NCBI RefSeq assembly: GCF_024539675.1
Contig: NZ_JAHHIT010000047.1
Coordinates: 20,856 to 84,855, forward strand
DNA length: 64,000 nucleotides
Direction of reading: 5' to 3'
Origin: Streptomyces hilarionis
GTDB taxonomy: Bacteria; Actinomycetota; Actinomycetes; Streptomycetales; Streptomycetaceae
Part shown: positions 30,302 through 38,970 of the stretch, piece after piece
Layout: the number at the start of each line of letters is the position of its first letter
Position numbering within the stretch: the first letter of the stretch is position 1
Notes under the pieces: generated by a model
Told to the model about the DNA's origin: nothing
Seen by the model: the letters and a program-made list of their open reading frames with translations, nothing else
The model's database searches: none
Translations under genes and position numbers: made by a program

Positions 30302-31571
30302 GGCGGATCAACGGTACGCGAGCCGACAGCGCCGTGCCCTGGCCCGGGGCGGATTCCACGGTCAGGGCGCCCGCGACGCGTTCGGCGCGCGCCCGCATGC
30401 CGTCGAGGCCGAAGCCACCGCCGCGGGTGCGCGGGCGCACCGCCCGCGGGTCGAAGCCCCGGCCGTCGTCGCGGATGTCGAGGATGACCTCGTCCCCCAG
30501 GAAGGAGAGGGTGACGCCGACGCGGGAGGCACGGGCGTGCCGGGCCGCGTTCGACAGGGCCTCCTGGGCGAGGCGCAGCAGCGTCGCGGCCACTTCGTCG
30601 TGGAGCTGCTCCGCGGTGCCGGTCACCGTGAACCCGGCCCGCACGCCGGTGCGTTCGCCCCACTCGGCGACCGTCTTCTCCAGCGCCTCGGGCAGTCCGT
30701 CGTGCTCCAGGGCCACCGGGGCCAGGTTGTGCACGGAGCGGCGGGCCTCGCCCAGGCTGTGCCGGGCGAGACCGGCGGCGCGTTCGAGGTGGGCGCGGGC
30801 CGCGTCGAGGTCGGGGGCGTTGGCGACGACCTGGAGCTGGGCGATGATGCCCGTCAGCCCCTGGGCGATGGTGTCGTGGATCTCGGCGGCGAGCCGGCGG
30901 CGTTCGTCGGCGACCCCGGCCTCCCGCGCCTGGAGCAGGAGTTGGGCGTGCAGGGCGGCGTTCTCGTCGAGGGCCTGCTGCAACGCCGTGTTGGTGCGCT
31001 CGAGTTCGGCGATGGTCGCGGTGCGCTCGCGGGTGCGCTGCGCCTCCTGGCCGATGATGTGGGCGATCACCAGTTGGAGGCCGGAGTTGGCGGCCAGGAG
31101 CGCGGAGAAGAGGATCCACTGGACCGGGCCGTGCAACGGCAGCCCGCCGGCCTGCGCGCCGGCCACGGTGACCGCGCTCGCCAGCAGCCCGAGCCGCTGG
31201 AACCTGCCGGGGAGCAGCTCGTCGGCGTCCATGTAGCCGGTGGCGGCGTAGAACGCGAAGAACGGGTCGATCCACGTGAGGGCGAAGGCGAGCGCCCAGC
31301 GGACGACGTAGTAGACCGTCCCCGTGCGCGAGGGGGTCCGGCCGCGGTCGGGCAGCCGGGACCTGACGCCCTGCCACGCCGCCTGGAGGGCGACGCCGGC
31401 GCCGACCAGGTCCCAGGCGGCGTACCACTGGATGGAGCGGTCGATCCCGGGGGCGGAGGCGACCGCGAGGACGACGCCGGCGCCGAGCAGCCCGTAGGGC
31501 CCCCAGGTGTGCAGTTGTTCCCAGCGCCGTTCGATCTGCCGGTCCGCCGCGGTCATCTCACCAGTCTGCAC
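30294..31571 (-). CDS. DesK/NarX-type sensor histidine kinase
   Basis: A 425-residue membrane kinase. About five hydrophobic segments fill residues 25-190. A coiled-coil linker (AELERTNTALQQALDENAAL) leads to the phosphorylation helix LAAEIHDTIAQGLTGI, and the C-terminal GHKL ATPase domain has DDGRGFDP and GGGFGLDGMRAR. It phosphorylates the adjacent response regulator. The start is uncertain: GTG at 31571 is 11 bp after the permease stop, and ATG at 31556 is also possible. The kinase is coupled to an ABC-2 export system, as in antibiotic- or lipid-sensing modules. Confidence 0.9.
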   Translation of the reverse strand: MQTGEMTAADRQIERRWEQLHTWGPYGLLGAGVVLAVASAPGIDRSIQWYAAWDLVGAGVALQAAWQGVRSRLPDRGRTPSRTGTVYYVVRWALAFALTWIDPFFAFYAATGYMDADELLPGRFQRLGLLASAVTVAGAQAGGLPLHGPVQWILFSALLAANSGLQLVIAHIIGQEAQRTRERTATIAELERTNTALQQALDENAALHAQLLLQAREAGVADERRRLAAEIHDTIAQGLTGIIAQLQVVANAPDLDAARAHLERAAGLARHSLGEARRSVHNLAPVALEHDGLPEALEKTVAEWGERTGVRAGFTVTGTAEQLHDEVAATLLRLAQEALSNAARHARASRVGVTLSFLGDEVILDIRDDGRGFDPRAVRPRTRGGGFGLDGMRARAERVAGALTVESAPGQGTALSARVPLIRHE

Positions 31572-31581
31572 GGCGCCGCGC

Positions 31582-32316
31582 CTATTCCCAGCGGAACCAG
31601 CGCGAGGCGGCGCCCGTCAGCAGCAGGATCCACAGCGCGAGCACGCCCAGGTGGCTCCAGCCGGGCCAGTGGCCGGCGGCCGCCTCGTCCAGGGCCTGCG
31701 CGGCCGCCCCGAAGGGGGTCCAGCCCACGACGCGGGCGAGGAGGTGCGGCATGGTCTGCACCGGGGCCCACACCCCGGCGCAGAACATCGACGGGAAGAA
31801 CACCGCGGAGCCGATCGCGCCCGCGATCTTCGTCGTACGGGACAGCGCCGAGACCACCGACCCGAGCGCGAGCGCGACCAGGACGGCCCCCAGCAGGGCG
31901 AGGGCGTACCCGGCGGGCTGCTCGGGCAGGCGCACGTCGAAGCCGAGCCGGCCGACCGCGAGGACCAGCAGCGCCGACGCCAGGGACGCCCCGCCGTACA
32001 CCAGCATCTGCGCGGACAGCAGGGCGCGGGGCCGGACCGGGGTGAGGGCCATCCGGCGCAGGATGCCGCGCTCGCGGTACCCGGTCAGGGTCTGCGGCAT
32101 CGACTGGAGGCCGCCGACGATCAGCCCGAGCAGCACGGCCACCGGGACGTAGACGTCGACGGTGCGCAGCCCGCCGAGGTCGTCGCTGGGCTGCCGGAAG
32201 GACGGGACGGAGCCGAGGATCACCAGCAGCAGGCTCGGGAACAGCAGGATCCAGAAGAGGGCGCCGGGCTCGCGCCGGAACAGGCCGGCCTCGGTCCGCA
32301 GGACGGCGGTGCTCAT
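31582..32316 (-). CDS. ABC-2 type transporter permease
   Basis: A 244-residue integral membrane protein with about six hydrophobic segments and the ABC-2 pattern (LTGYRERGILRRMALTPVRP, then SALSRTTKIAGAIGSAVFFP). It pairs with the ATP-binding protein encoded directly upstream; its ATG overlaps that gene's stop (ATGA, 32313-32316). Drug or lipid efflux of the DrrB type is the usual function. The kinase/regulator pair downstream in the same operon suggests that its substrate or the stress it relieves is sensed. Confidence 0.9.
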   Translation of the reverse strand: MSTAVLRTEAGLFRREPGALFWILLFPSLLLVILGSVPSFRQPSDDLGGLRTVDVYVPVAVLLGLIVGGLQSMPQTLTGYRERGILRRMALTPVRPRALLSAQMLVYGGASLASALLVLAVGRLGFDVRLPEQPAGYALALLGAVLVALALGSVVSALSRTTKIAGAIGSAVFFPSMFCAGVWAPVQTMPHLLARVVGWTPFGAAAQALDEAAAGHWPGWSHLGVLALWILLLTGAASRWFRWE

Positions 32317-33218
32317 GACGCGGTCTCCTTCGTGAGGTCGAGGAACGCCTCGTCGAGCGTGGCGTCCACGACGCGCAGCTGGTGGGCGGTGACGCGGTGG
32401 CGGGCGAGGAGCGTGATGACGGCGTTGACGGTGGCGTCGGTGCCCGCCAGGGTGACGCGGCCCTCCTTGTGCTCGACCGAGGCCAGCTCGGGCAGGGCGT
32501 CCAGGTCGCGGTCGTCCAGCGGGGCGGAGGGGGTGAAGCTGATGACCGTGGCGCCCGCCGAGCGCCGGATCAGGCCCGCGGGGGTGTCGAGGGCGGCCAC
32601 CCGGCCCCGGTCGAGCACCGCGACGCGGTCGCAGAGCCGCTGGGCCTCCTCCATGAAGTGGGTGACGAGCAGGACGGTGACCCCGCCGGCCCGCACGTCC
32701 TCGATGAGCTCCCAGGTGTCGCGGCGGGCCCGCGGGTCGAGGCCGGTGGTCAGCTCGTCCAGGACGACGATCCGCGGGTCGCCGATCAGCGCGAGCGCGA
32801 TGAACAGGCGCTGCTTCTGGCCTCCGGACAACCGCGCGAACCGGGTGGTGAGCTTCGCGGCCAGACCGAGGCGTTCGGCGAGCGGGGCCCAGTCGAGCGG
32901 CCGGGGGTGGAAGGAGGCGTACAGCTCCAGCGCCTCGCGGACGGTGAGCTTCGGCTGGAGTTCGCTCTGCTGGAGCTGGGCGCCGAGCACCCGGGCGACC
33001 TTCTCGTGGTCGGCGACCGGGTCCAGCCCGGCGACCCGCACCCGGCCCGCGTCGGGCGCCCGCAGACCCTCGACGCACTCGACGGTGGTGGTCTTGCCGG
33101 CGCCGTTCGGGCCGAGGATCCCGAAGATCTCGCCCTCCTCCACGGCGAGGGTGACGCCGTCGACGACCGCTCGGCCGTCGTACGTCTTGCGCAGGTCGGT
33201 GACTTCGATGACGGACAT
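32313..33218 (-). CDS. ABC transporter ATP-binding protein (DrrA-like)
   Basis: A 301-residue nucleotide-binding protein: Walker A GPNGAGKTTT, signature LSGGQKQRL, Walker B RIVVLDELTTGLDP, and a C-terminal extension of the drug-exporter type. It energises the ABC-2 permease encoded next. The start at ATG 33218 (MSVIEVTDLRKTYDG) fits the family; the frame also stays open upstream but without homology. It diverges from four ABC exporter genes across a short region with nested inverted repeats. Confidence 0.92.
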   Translation of the reverse strand: MSVIEVTDLRKTYDGRAVVDGVTLAVEEGEIFGILGPNGAGKTTTVECVEGLRAPDAGRVRVAGLDPVADHEKVARVLGAQLQQSELQPKLTVREALELYASFHPRPLDWAPLAERLGLAAKLTTRFARLSGGQKQRLFIALALIGDPRIVVLDELTTGLDPRARRDTWELIEDVRAGGVTVLLVTHFMEEAQRLCDRVAVLDRGRVAALDTPAGLIRRSAGATVISFTPSAPLDDRDLDALPELASVEHKEGRVTLAGTDATVNAVITLLARHRVTAHQLRVVDATLDEAFLDLTKETAS

Positions 33219-33301
33219 GGCTCCAGCGTCGCGGCCGGGGCGGCGCGCGCGCATCGGCCGGCTCGCTCGAACGGGCATCGGCCGATCGGTGGATGCGCCG
33301 C

Positions 33302-33338
33302 TACGACCCGGCGGACCCGCAGGTCGTAGGACCTGCGG
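33302..33338. promoter_or_regulatory. Nested inverted repeats in a divergent promoter region
   Basis: Two overlapping dyads lie between the divergent ABC-2/kinase operon and the exporter operon. One is CCGCAGGTC (33317-33325) with GACCTGCGG (33330-33338) around 4 nt. The other is TACGACC (33302-33308) with GGTCGTA (33322-33328). They could bind the operon's own response regulator, or another repressor, to control both directions. Confidence 0.5.
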
Positions 33339-33400
33339 ACGAGCCCGGCCGGGCCGAAACTCGGTGGGCGATGTCAGTGCCGGTCCGTAGGCTCGCAGTG

Positions 33401-35182
33401 ATGGCCCCCACACGTGCAACCACCGCCCCCGACCGCTCCGCCGTACGGTCCCTGCTGCGTCTGTGGCCGTATGTCCGGCCCGTACGGGCCCGGCTGTTCA
33501 CGGCCGCCCTCGTCGCCGTGCTGGCCTCCTGCACGGGGCTGGTGATCCCGCTGGTCCTGAAGTGGATGGTGGACGGTCCGGTGGCGGACCGGGACACCTC
33601 GGGGGTCTGGCTGGGCGCGCTCGTCCTGCTGCTGCTCGGCCTCGCGGAGGCGCTGCTGTTCGGGATGCGGCGCTGGCTGGTGGCGCGTCCGCTGGCGCAC
33701 GTGGAGGCGGAGATGCGGGCGCGGCTGTACGGGCGGCTGCAACGGCTGCCGGTGGCGTTCCACGACCGGTGGGCGTCGGGCCAGCTGCTCTCGCGGGCGA
33801 CGGCCGATCTGGGCCTGATCCGCATGTTCCTCGCCTTCCCTTTGACGTTCCTGCTGGTCAACACGGTGACGATCGTCTTCGGCGTCGTCGTCATGCTGGT
33901 GCAGGACGCGACGCTCGGGCTGGTCATCCTCGGCCCGGCCGTCCCCGTCGTCGTGATGTGCGTGTACTTCGAGCACCGGTACGCGGTGGTGGCCCGACGC
34001 GCGCAGGACCAGGTCGGGGATCTGACGACGGTGGTCGAGGAGAGCGTCCTCGGCATCCGGATCATCAAGGGCTTCGGCCGGCACCGCACGCAGGCGCGCG
34101 CCTTCCGGGAGCTGTCCTCGACGCTGCGCGGCACGGAGCTGAGCAAGGCCCGGCTGCTGGCCACGATCTGGGCCGTCATCGTGACGCTGCCCGAACTGGC
34201 CATCGGCGCCGCGCTGGTGCTGGGGGCGGTCCAGGTCGCGGACGGGGACCTGTCCGCGGGCACCCTGGTCGCCTTCCTGTCCACCGCGCTCGCGCTGCGC
34301 TGGCCCGTCGACTCCATCGGGTTCCTGCTCGCGATGAGCCAGGAGGCGGCGACGGCGACCGAGCGGTACTTCGAGGTGATGGACGAGGAGCCCGAACAGG
34401 ACTCCGCGGTGCGCTCGGAGCGGGCGCCGGACACCGGACTGCGGTTCGACGGTGTCGTCTTCCGCTACCCGGACGCCGAACCCGGTGCGCGGCCCGTCCT
34501 CGACGGGGTCGACCTGCACGTCCGCCCTGGCGAGTCGATGGCCCTGGTCGGGGCCACCGGCAGCGGCAAGACCACCCTGACGGCCCTCGTCCCCCGGCTG
34601 CACGAGGTGACGGCCGGACGCATCACCCTCGACGGCGAGGACGTCGCCACGCTGCCCCGCGAGGAGCTGCGCGCGCGGGTCGCCGTCGCGTTCGAGGAGC
34701 CCACCCTGTTCTCGGCGAGCGTCGGGGAGAACGTCCTGATGGGCGCCGACGACCGGGCGGGCGCCGACGAGCTGGAGCGGGCGCTGGCCGTGGCGCAGGC
34801 CGCGTTCGTGCACGCGCTGCCGCAGGGCGCCGACACCCAGGTCGGCGAGCAGGGGCTCAGCCTGTCCGGCGGGCAGCGGCAGCGGCTCGCCCTGGCCAGA
34901 GCCGTGGTCGGCCGCCCCCGGTTCCTCGTCCTCGACGACCCGCTCTCCGCGCTGGACGTGCACACCGAGGCCGCCGTGGAGGCCGCGCTGCGGCAGGTCC
35001 TCGCCGACACCACCGCGCTGATCGTCGCCCACCGCCCGTCCACCGTGCTCCTCGCCGACCGGGTGGCCCTGTTGTCCGGGGGCCGGATCGTCGCGGTGGG
35101 CACCCATCACGAACTGCTGCGCGACCACCCCGAGTACGCCCACCTCATGTCCGGAACCGGCCGCCAGGAGGACGACCGATGA
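33401..35182 (+). CDS. ABC exporter half-transporter 1 (noncanonical catalytic site partner)
   Basis: A 593-residue fused transmembrane/nucleotide-binding protein with six membrane segments in the first 310 residues. The ATPase part has Walker A GATGSGKTT and a canonical LSGGQRQRL signature, but the Walker B end reads LVLDDPLSALD, so the catalytic Glu is Asp. This is the usual degenerate half of heterodimeric exporters. It overlaps the next exporter gene by 4 bp, which carries the complementary features. The substrate is unknown. Confidence 0.88.
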   Translation: MAPTRATTAPDRSAVRSLLRLWPYVRPVRARLFTAALVAVLASCTGLVIPLVLKWMVDGPVADRDTSGVWLGALVLLLLGLAEALLFGMRRWLVARPLAHVEAEMRARLYGRLQRLPVAFHDRWASGQLLSRATADLGLIRMFLAFPLTFLLVNTVTIVFGVVVMLVQDATLGLVILGPAVPVVVMCVYFEHRYAVVARRAQDQVGDLTTVVEESVLGIRIIKGFGRHRTQARAFRELSSTLRGTELSKARLLATIWAVIVTLPELAIGAALVLGAVQVADGDLSAGTLVAFLSTALALRWPVDSIGFLLAMSQEAATATERYFEVMDEEPEQDSAVRSERAPDTGLRFDGVVFRYPDAEPGARPVLDGVDLHVRPGESMALVGATGSGKTTLTALVPRLHEVTAGRITLDGEDVATLPREELRARVAVAFEEPTLFSASVGENVLMGADDRAGADELERALAVAQAAFVHALPQGADTQVGEQGLSLSGGQRQRLALARAVVGRPRFLVLDDPLSALDVHTEAAVEAALRQVLADTTALIVAHRPSTVLLADRVALLSGGRIVAVGTHHELLRDHPEYAHLMSGTGRQEDDR

Positions 35183-37038
35183 CCGCCCCCGCCCCCTCGT
35201 CCCCCACGACCGACGGCGGACCGGGACGACCGCGTCCGAAGAGCGCGCGGGACCCCTTCGACCGGGACGTCCTGCCCACCCCGCCCGGCGCCACCCGCGT
35301 GCTGCTGCGCTCCCTGCTCGCCCCCCTGCGGGCGCGCGTCGCCCTCACCACGCTGGTGCTGCTGCTCCAGCAGGCGGCCGTGCAGGCGGGCCCGCTGCTG
35401 GTGGCGTACGCCATCGACCGGGCCGTGCCCGCCTGGCGGTCGGACGACCACGGGCCGCTGGTCGCGGTGGGCGTCGGCTACCTGCTGTGCGCGCTGGCCT
35501 CCGGCGGGTTGCAGTACGCGTTCCTGATCGTCTCCGCCCGGATCAGCCAGGACGTGCTGCTCGACCTGCGCGGCCGGATCTTCCGGCACGCCCAGGCGCT
35601 GAGCCTGGACTTCCACGAGCGCTACACCTCGGGCCGGCTGATCTCCCGCTCCACCAGCGATGTGGAGGCCCTGCGCGAGCTGCTCAACGAGGGCCTTCAG
35701 GAACTCGTCTCGGTGGTGCTGTCCTTCCTGTTCATCTCCGCGATGCTGCTCTGGCTGGACCTGGGCCTGGGCGCCGTCGCCGTCGCGTCGTTCGTGCCGC
35801 TGTACCAGCTGGTGCGGGTCTACCAGCGGCGCGCGGGCCGGGTGTTCACGGCCCGCTCCACCGCGATCGCGGCCGTGATCGTCAAGTTCGTGGAGACCAT
35901 GAACGGGATCCGGCCGGTGCGCGCCTTCCGCCGCGAGGCGGTCAACGAGGCCGCGTTCCAGGTCCTGAACCGCCGGCACGAGCGCAGGAACGGCGACGCG
36001 CTGCTGGAGATGGCCCGGTACGTGGTGGGCTCGCGGCTGGTCGCCAACACCGCGGTCGCCCTGATCGTGCTGTGGGGCGCCACCCGGGTCGCAGACGGCT
36101 CGCTGGAACTGGGCGTGCTCGCGGCGTCGGTGCTGTATCTGCGGCGGCTGTACGACCCGATCGACCGGCTCGGCATGTTCCTGAACTCCTACCAGTCGGC
36201 CGCCGCCTCGCTGGAGAAGATCGCGGGCCTGCTCGCGCAGACGCCGTCGGTGCCGGAGCCGTCGGCGCCGAGGGAACTGCCCGCGCCCCGGGGCGGTCTG
36301 CCCGGCCGCGAGGTCGTCTTCGACGGGGTGTCCTTCGGCTACCGCACGGGCGGCGAGGTGCTGCCCCGCTTCGACCTGGTCCTGCCCGCCGGGCAGACGG
36401 TCGCGGTGGTGGGCTCCACCGGCGCGGGCAAGTCCACGCTGGCCAAGCTGCTCGCACGTTTCTACGACCCCTCGCGGGGCCGGGTGCTGCTGGACGGCGT
36501 CGACCTGCGCGAGCTGCCCGTGCCCGAACTGCGGCGCGGGGTGGTGATGGTGACGCAGGAGGCGTTCCTGTTCTCGGGCACGGTCGCCGACAACATCGCC
36601 ATCGGGCGGCCGGACGCCTCCCGGGAGGACATCGAGCGGGCGGCGAAGGCGATCGGCGCGCACGAGTTCATCAGCGCTCTTCCGGACGGCTACGACACCG
36701 ACGTCCGCAAACGCGGCGGCCGCATCTCCGCCGGGCAGCGGCAACTCGTGGCGTTCGCACGGGCGTTGCTGGCCGATCCGGCGGTGCTGATCCTCGACGA
36801 GGCGACCAGCTCGCTCGACGTGCCGGGCGAGCGCGCCGTGCAGTCGGCGATGGCGACGGTGCTGAACGGGCGCACGGCGGTGGTCATCGCGCACCGGCTG
36901 TCGACGGTGGAGATCGCCGACCGGGTGCTCGTGATGGAGCACGGCCGGATCGTCGAGGACGGCACGCCGGCCGAACTCGTCGCCGGCCACGGCCGGTTCG
37001 CCGACCTGCACCGCGCCTGGCGCGACAGCCTCGTCTGA
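35179..37038 (+). CDS. ABC exporter half-transporter 2 (catalytically competent half)
   Basis: A 619-residue exporter half with a long hydrophilic N-terminus (about 60 residues), six membrane segments and an ATPase domain: Walker A GSTGAGKST, Walker B LILDEATSSLD with the catalytic Glu, but an altered signature (ISAGQ instead of LSGGQ). Combined with half-transporter 1 it gives one complete site (its Walker A/B with the LSGGQ of half 1) and one degenerate site. Translational coupling to half 1 supports a heterodimer. Confidence 0.88.
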   Translation: MTAPAPSSPTTDGGPGRPRPKSARDPFDRDVLPTPPGATRVLLRSLLAPLRARVALTTLVLLLQQAAVQAGPLLVAYAIDRAVPAWRSDDHGPLVAVGVGYLLCALASGGLQYAFLIVSARISQDVLLDLRGRIFRHAQALSLDFHERYTSGRLISRSTSDVEALRELLNEGLQELVSVVLSFLFISAMLLWLDLGLGAVAVASFVPLYQLVRVYQRRAGRVFTARSTAIAAVIVKFVETMNGIRPVRAFRREAVNEAAFQVLNRRHERRNGDALLEMARYVVGSRLVANTAVALIVLWGATRVADGSLELGVLAASVLYLRRLYDPIDRLGMFLNSYQSAAASLEKIAGLLAQTPSVPEPSAPRELPAPRGGLPGREVVFDGVSFGYRTGGEVLPRFDLVLPAGQTVAVVGSTGAGKSTLAKLLARFYDPSRGRVLLDGVDLRELPVPELRRGVVMVTQEAFLFSGTVADNIAIGRPDASREDIERAAKAIGAHEFISALPDGYDTDVRKRGGRISAGQRQLVAFARALLADPAVLILDEATSSLDVPGERAVQSAMATVLNGRTAVVIAHRLSTVEIADRVLVMEHGRIVEDGTPAELVAGHGRFADLHRAWRDSLV

Positions 37039-37119
37039 CCCGACCGGCGGGAGCGGCCCGACCGGCGAGACGGTCCGGCCGTCCGGCAGGACCCGACAGC
37101 CCGAACCCCGGGGGACTGT

Positions 37120-38970
37120 GTGATCGACGCGTACGAGGATCCCGGCAGGCCGGACACCCGCGGCGGCTGGGCGTATCTCGCCTGGCTGGTGCGCTGCCAG
37201 CCCTGGCGGTCGGCGGCCGGCGCGGTGCTGGCGAGCGTGTGGATGGTGCTGATGGCGGTGGCGCCCTACCTGCTGGCGAAGGCGGTGGACGACGGGCTGG
37301 AACCCGGTGACGACGCGGCGCTGGCCGGCTGGACGGCGGTCCTGTTCGCCGTGGGCGCGGTCAACGCCTGGGTGAGCATCATGCGCCACCGCACGATGAC
37401 CCGGGTGCGCATGGACGCCTACTTCCGCACCATCAAGGTCGTGGTCGGACACGCGGCGCGCCTCGGCGCCACGCTCGCGCGCGGGGTGGGCAGCGGCGAG
37501 GTCGTCACCATCGGCGTCGGCGACGTGCAGACCATCGCGAACGCGTTGACGGTGATCGGGCCCGGCGTGGGCTCGGTCGTGGTGTACGTGTTCGTGGCCG
37601 GGCTGTTGCTGTCGGTGTCGCCGCTGCTGGCGGGGGTCGTGCTGCTGGGGATGCCGGTGGTCGCCCTGCTGGTGGGCCCGCTGATGGCGCGACTTCAGGG
37701 GGCGGAGGCCGAGTACCGCGAGCGGCAGGGCGTGCTCACCGCGCGCATCGGTGATCTGGCGGGGGGCCTGCGCGTCCTCAACGGCCTGGGCGGCAAGGGG
37801 CTGTTCGCGGACGCCTTCGGCCGTGACTCGCAGCGGCTGCGGGAGCAGGGCTACCGGGTCGGAGCGGTCACCAGCTGGATGCAGGCGCTCGGGGTGGGGC
37901 TGCCGACGCTGTTCCTCGCCGTGGTGACGTGGCTCGCGGCCCGGCTCGCGGCCCGGGGCGAGCTGACGGTGGGCGAGCTGGTGTCGGTGTACGGCTATGT
38001 CGCCGTCCTGGTCGGGCCGGTGGCGTTCCTCGTCGACATGGGCTACCAGCTCAGCCGGGGCGTGGTGGCCGCCCGACGGGTCGTCGGGCTGCTGCGCGTG
38101 CAGCCGGAGCCGGACACCGGCGCCGCCGAGCCGCCCGCCGGGCCGTCGGTCCTGCACGACCCCGCGTCGGGCGTGCGGGTGGCGCCGGGCAGGCTGACCG
38201 CGCTGGTCGGCGCGCGGCACGCGGAGACGGCCGCCCTGGTGGACCGGCTCGGCCGCTACGGTCCCACCGACGTCACCTGGGGCGCGGTGCGTCTGGACGC
38301 GCTGCCGCTGGACCGGGTCAGGGCAGCGATCCTGGTGGCCGACAACGAGGCCGACCTGTTCGCGGGGAGCCTGCGCGAGGTGGTGGCCGGGCGGCGTGAG
38401 CCCGGTGCGGCGGAAATCGCCCGAGCCGTGCGGGCGGCCGCGGCCGACGACATCGTGCAGGGCCTGCCGGCGGGGCTCGACTCGCCGGTGACCGCGCAGG
38501 GCCGCAGCCTCTCCGGAGGCCAGCGCCAGCGCGTCCGCCTGGTGCGGGCGCTGCTCGCCGATCCGGAGGTGCTGCTGGCCGTCGAGCCGACGTCCGCGCT
38601 CGACGCGCACACGGAGGCGGTCGTCGCGCGGCGGCTGCGGGCGGCTCGGGAGGGACGCACCACGGTGGTGACCACCACTTCCCCGCTGCTCCTGGACCAG
38701 GCCGAGACGGTGCACTACCTGGTCGACGGCAAGGTGGCGGCGACCGGCCGCCACGGCGACCTGCTGCGGAACGAGCCCGGCTACCGCGCGCTGGTGGCGC
38801 GGGACGCCGACGACGAGACGGACGAAGGCGGCGGGGGCGGTCGCGGCGACGAGAGCGTGGTGGACGCCGGGCACGGCGTGAGCGTGGACGACGTCCGGGC
38901 GCCCGCGGACGGCCGCGGACCCGAGGGCGGGAATCCGGACGACATCGACGCCGAGGAGGCCCTGCGATGA
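37120..38970 (+). CDS. ABC exporter half-transporter 3 (degenerate Walker A and B)
   Basis: A 616-residue exporter half. The membrane domain is normal, but the nucleotide site is not: the Walker A region reads LVGARHAETAALV, without the GKS/T, and Walker B is LLAVEPTSALD with the Asp replaced. The signature RSLSGGQRQRV is intact. It probably cannot bind ATP at its own Walker site but lends its signature motif to the partner. It starts with GTG 82 bp after half-transporter 2 and overlaps half-transporter 4 by 4 bp. Confidence 0.85.
   Translation: MIDAYEDPGRPDTRGGWAYLAWLVRCQPWRSAAGAVLASVWMVLMAVAPYLLAKAVDDGLEPGDDAALAGWTAVLFAVGAVNAWVSIMRHRTMTRVRMDAYFRTIKVVVGHAARLGATLARGVGSGEVVTIGVGDVQTIANALTVIGPGVGSVVVYVFVAGLLLSVSPLLAGVVLLGMPVVALLVGPLMARLQGAEAEYRERQGVLTARIGDLAGGLRVLNGLGGKGLFADAFGRDSQRLREQGYRVGAVTSWMQALGVGLPTLFLAVVTWLAARLAARGELTVGELVSVYGYVAVLVGPVAFLVDMGYQLSRGVVAARRVVGLLRVQPEPDTGAAEPPAGPSVLHDPASGVRVAPGRLTALVGARHAETAALVDRLGRYGPTDVTWGAVRLDALPLDRVRAAILVADNEADLFAGSLREVVAGRREPGAAEIARAVRAAAADDIVQGLPAGLDSPVTAQGRSLSGGQRQRVRLVRALLADPEVLLAVEPTSALDAHTEAVVARRLRAAREGRTTVVTTTSPLLLDQAETVHYLVDGKVAATGRHGDLLRNEPGYRALVARDADDETDEGGGGGRGDESVVDAGHGVSVDDVRAPADGRGPEGGNPDDIDAEEALR

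Noticed and set aside
35107..38874. A 1255-residue open frame on the minus strand
   Set aside because: It is antisense to well-supported ABC exporter genes; the His/Arg/Gln-rich sequence reflects GC bias, not a protein family.
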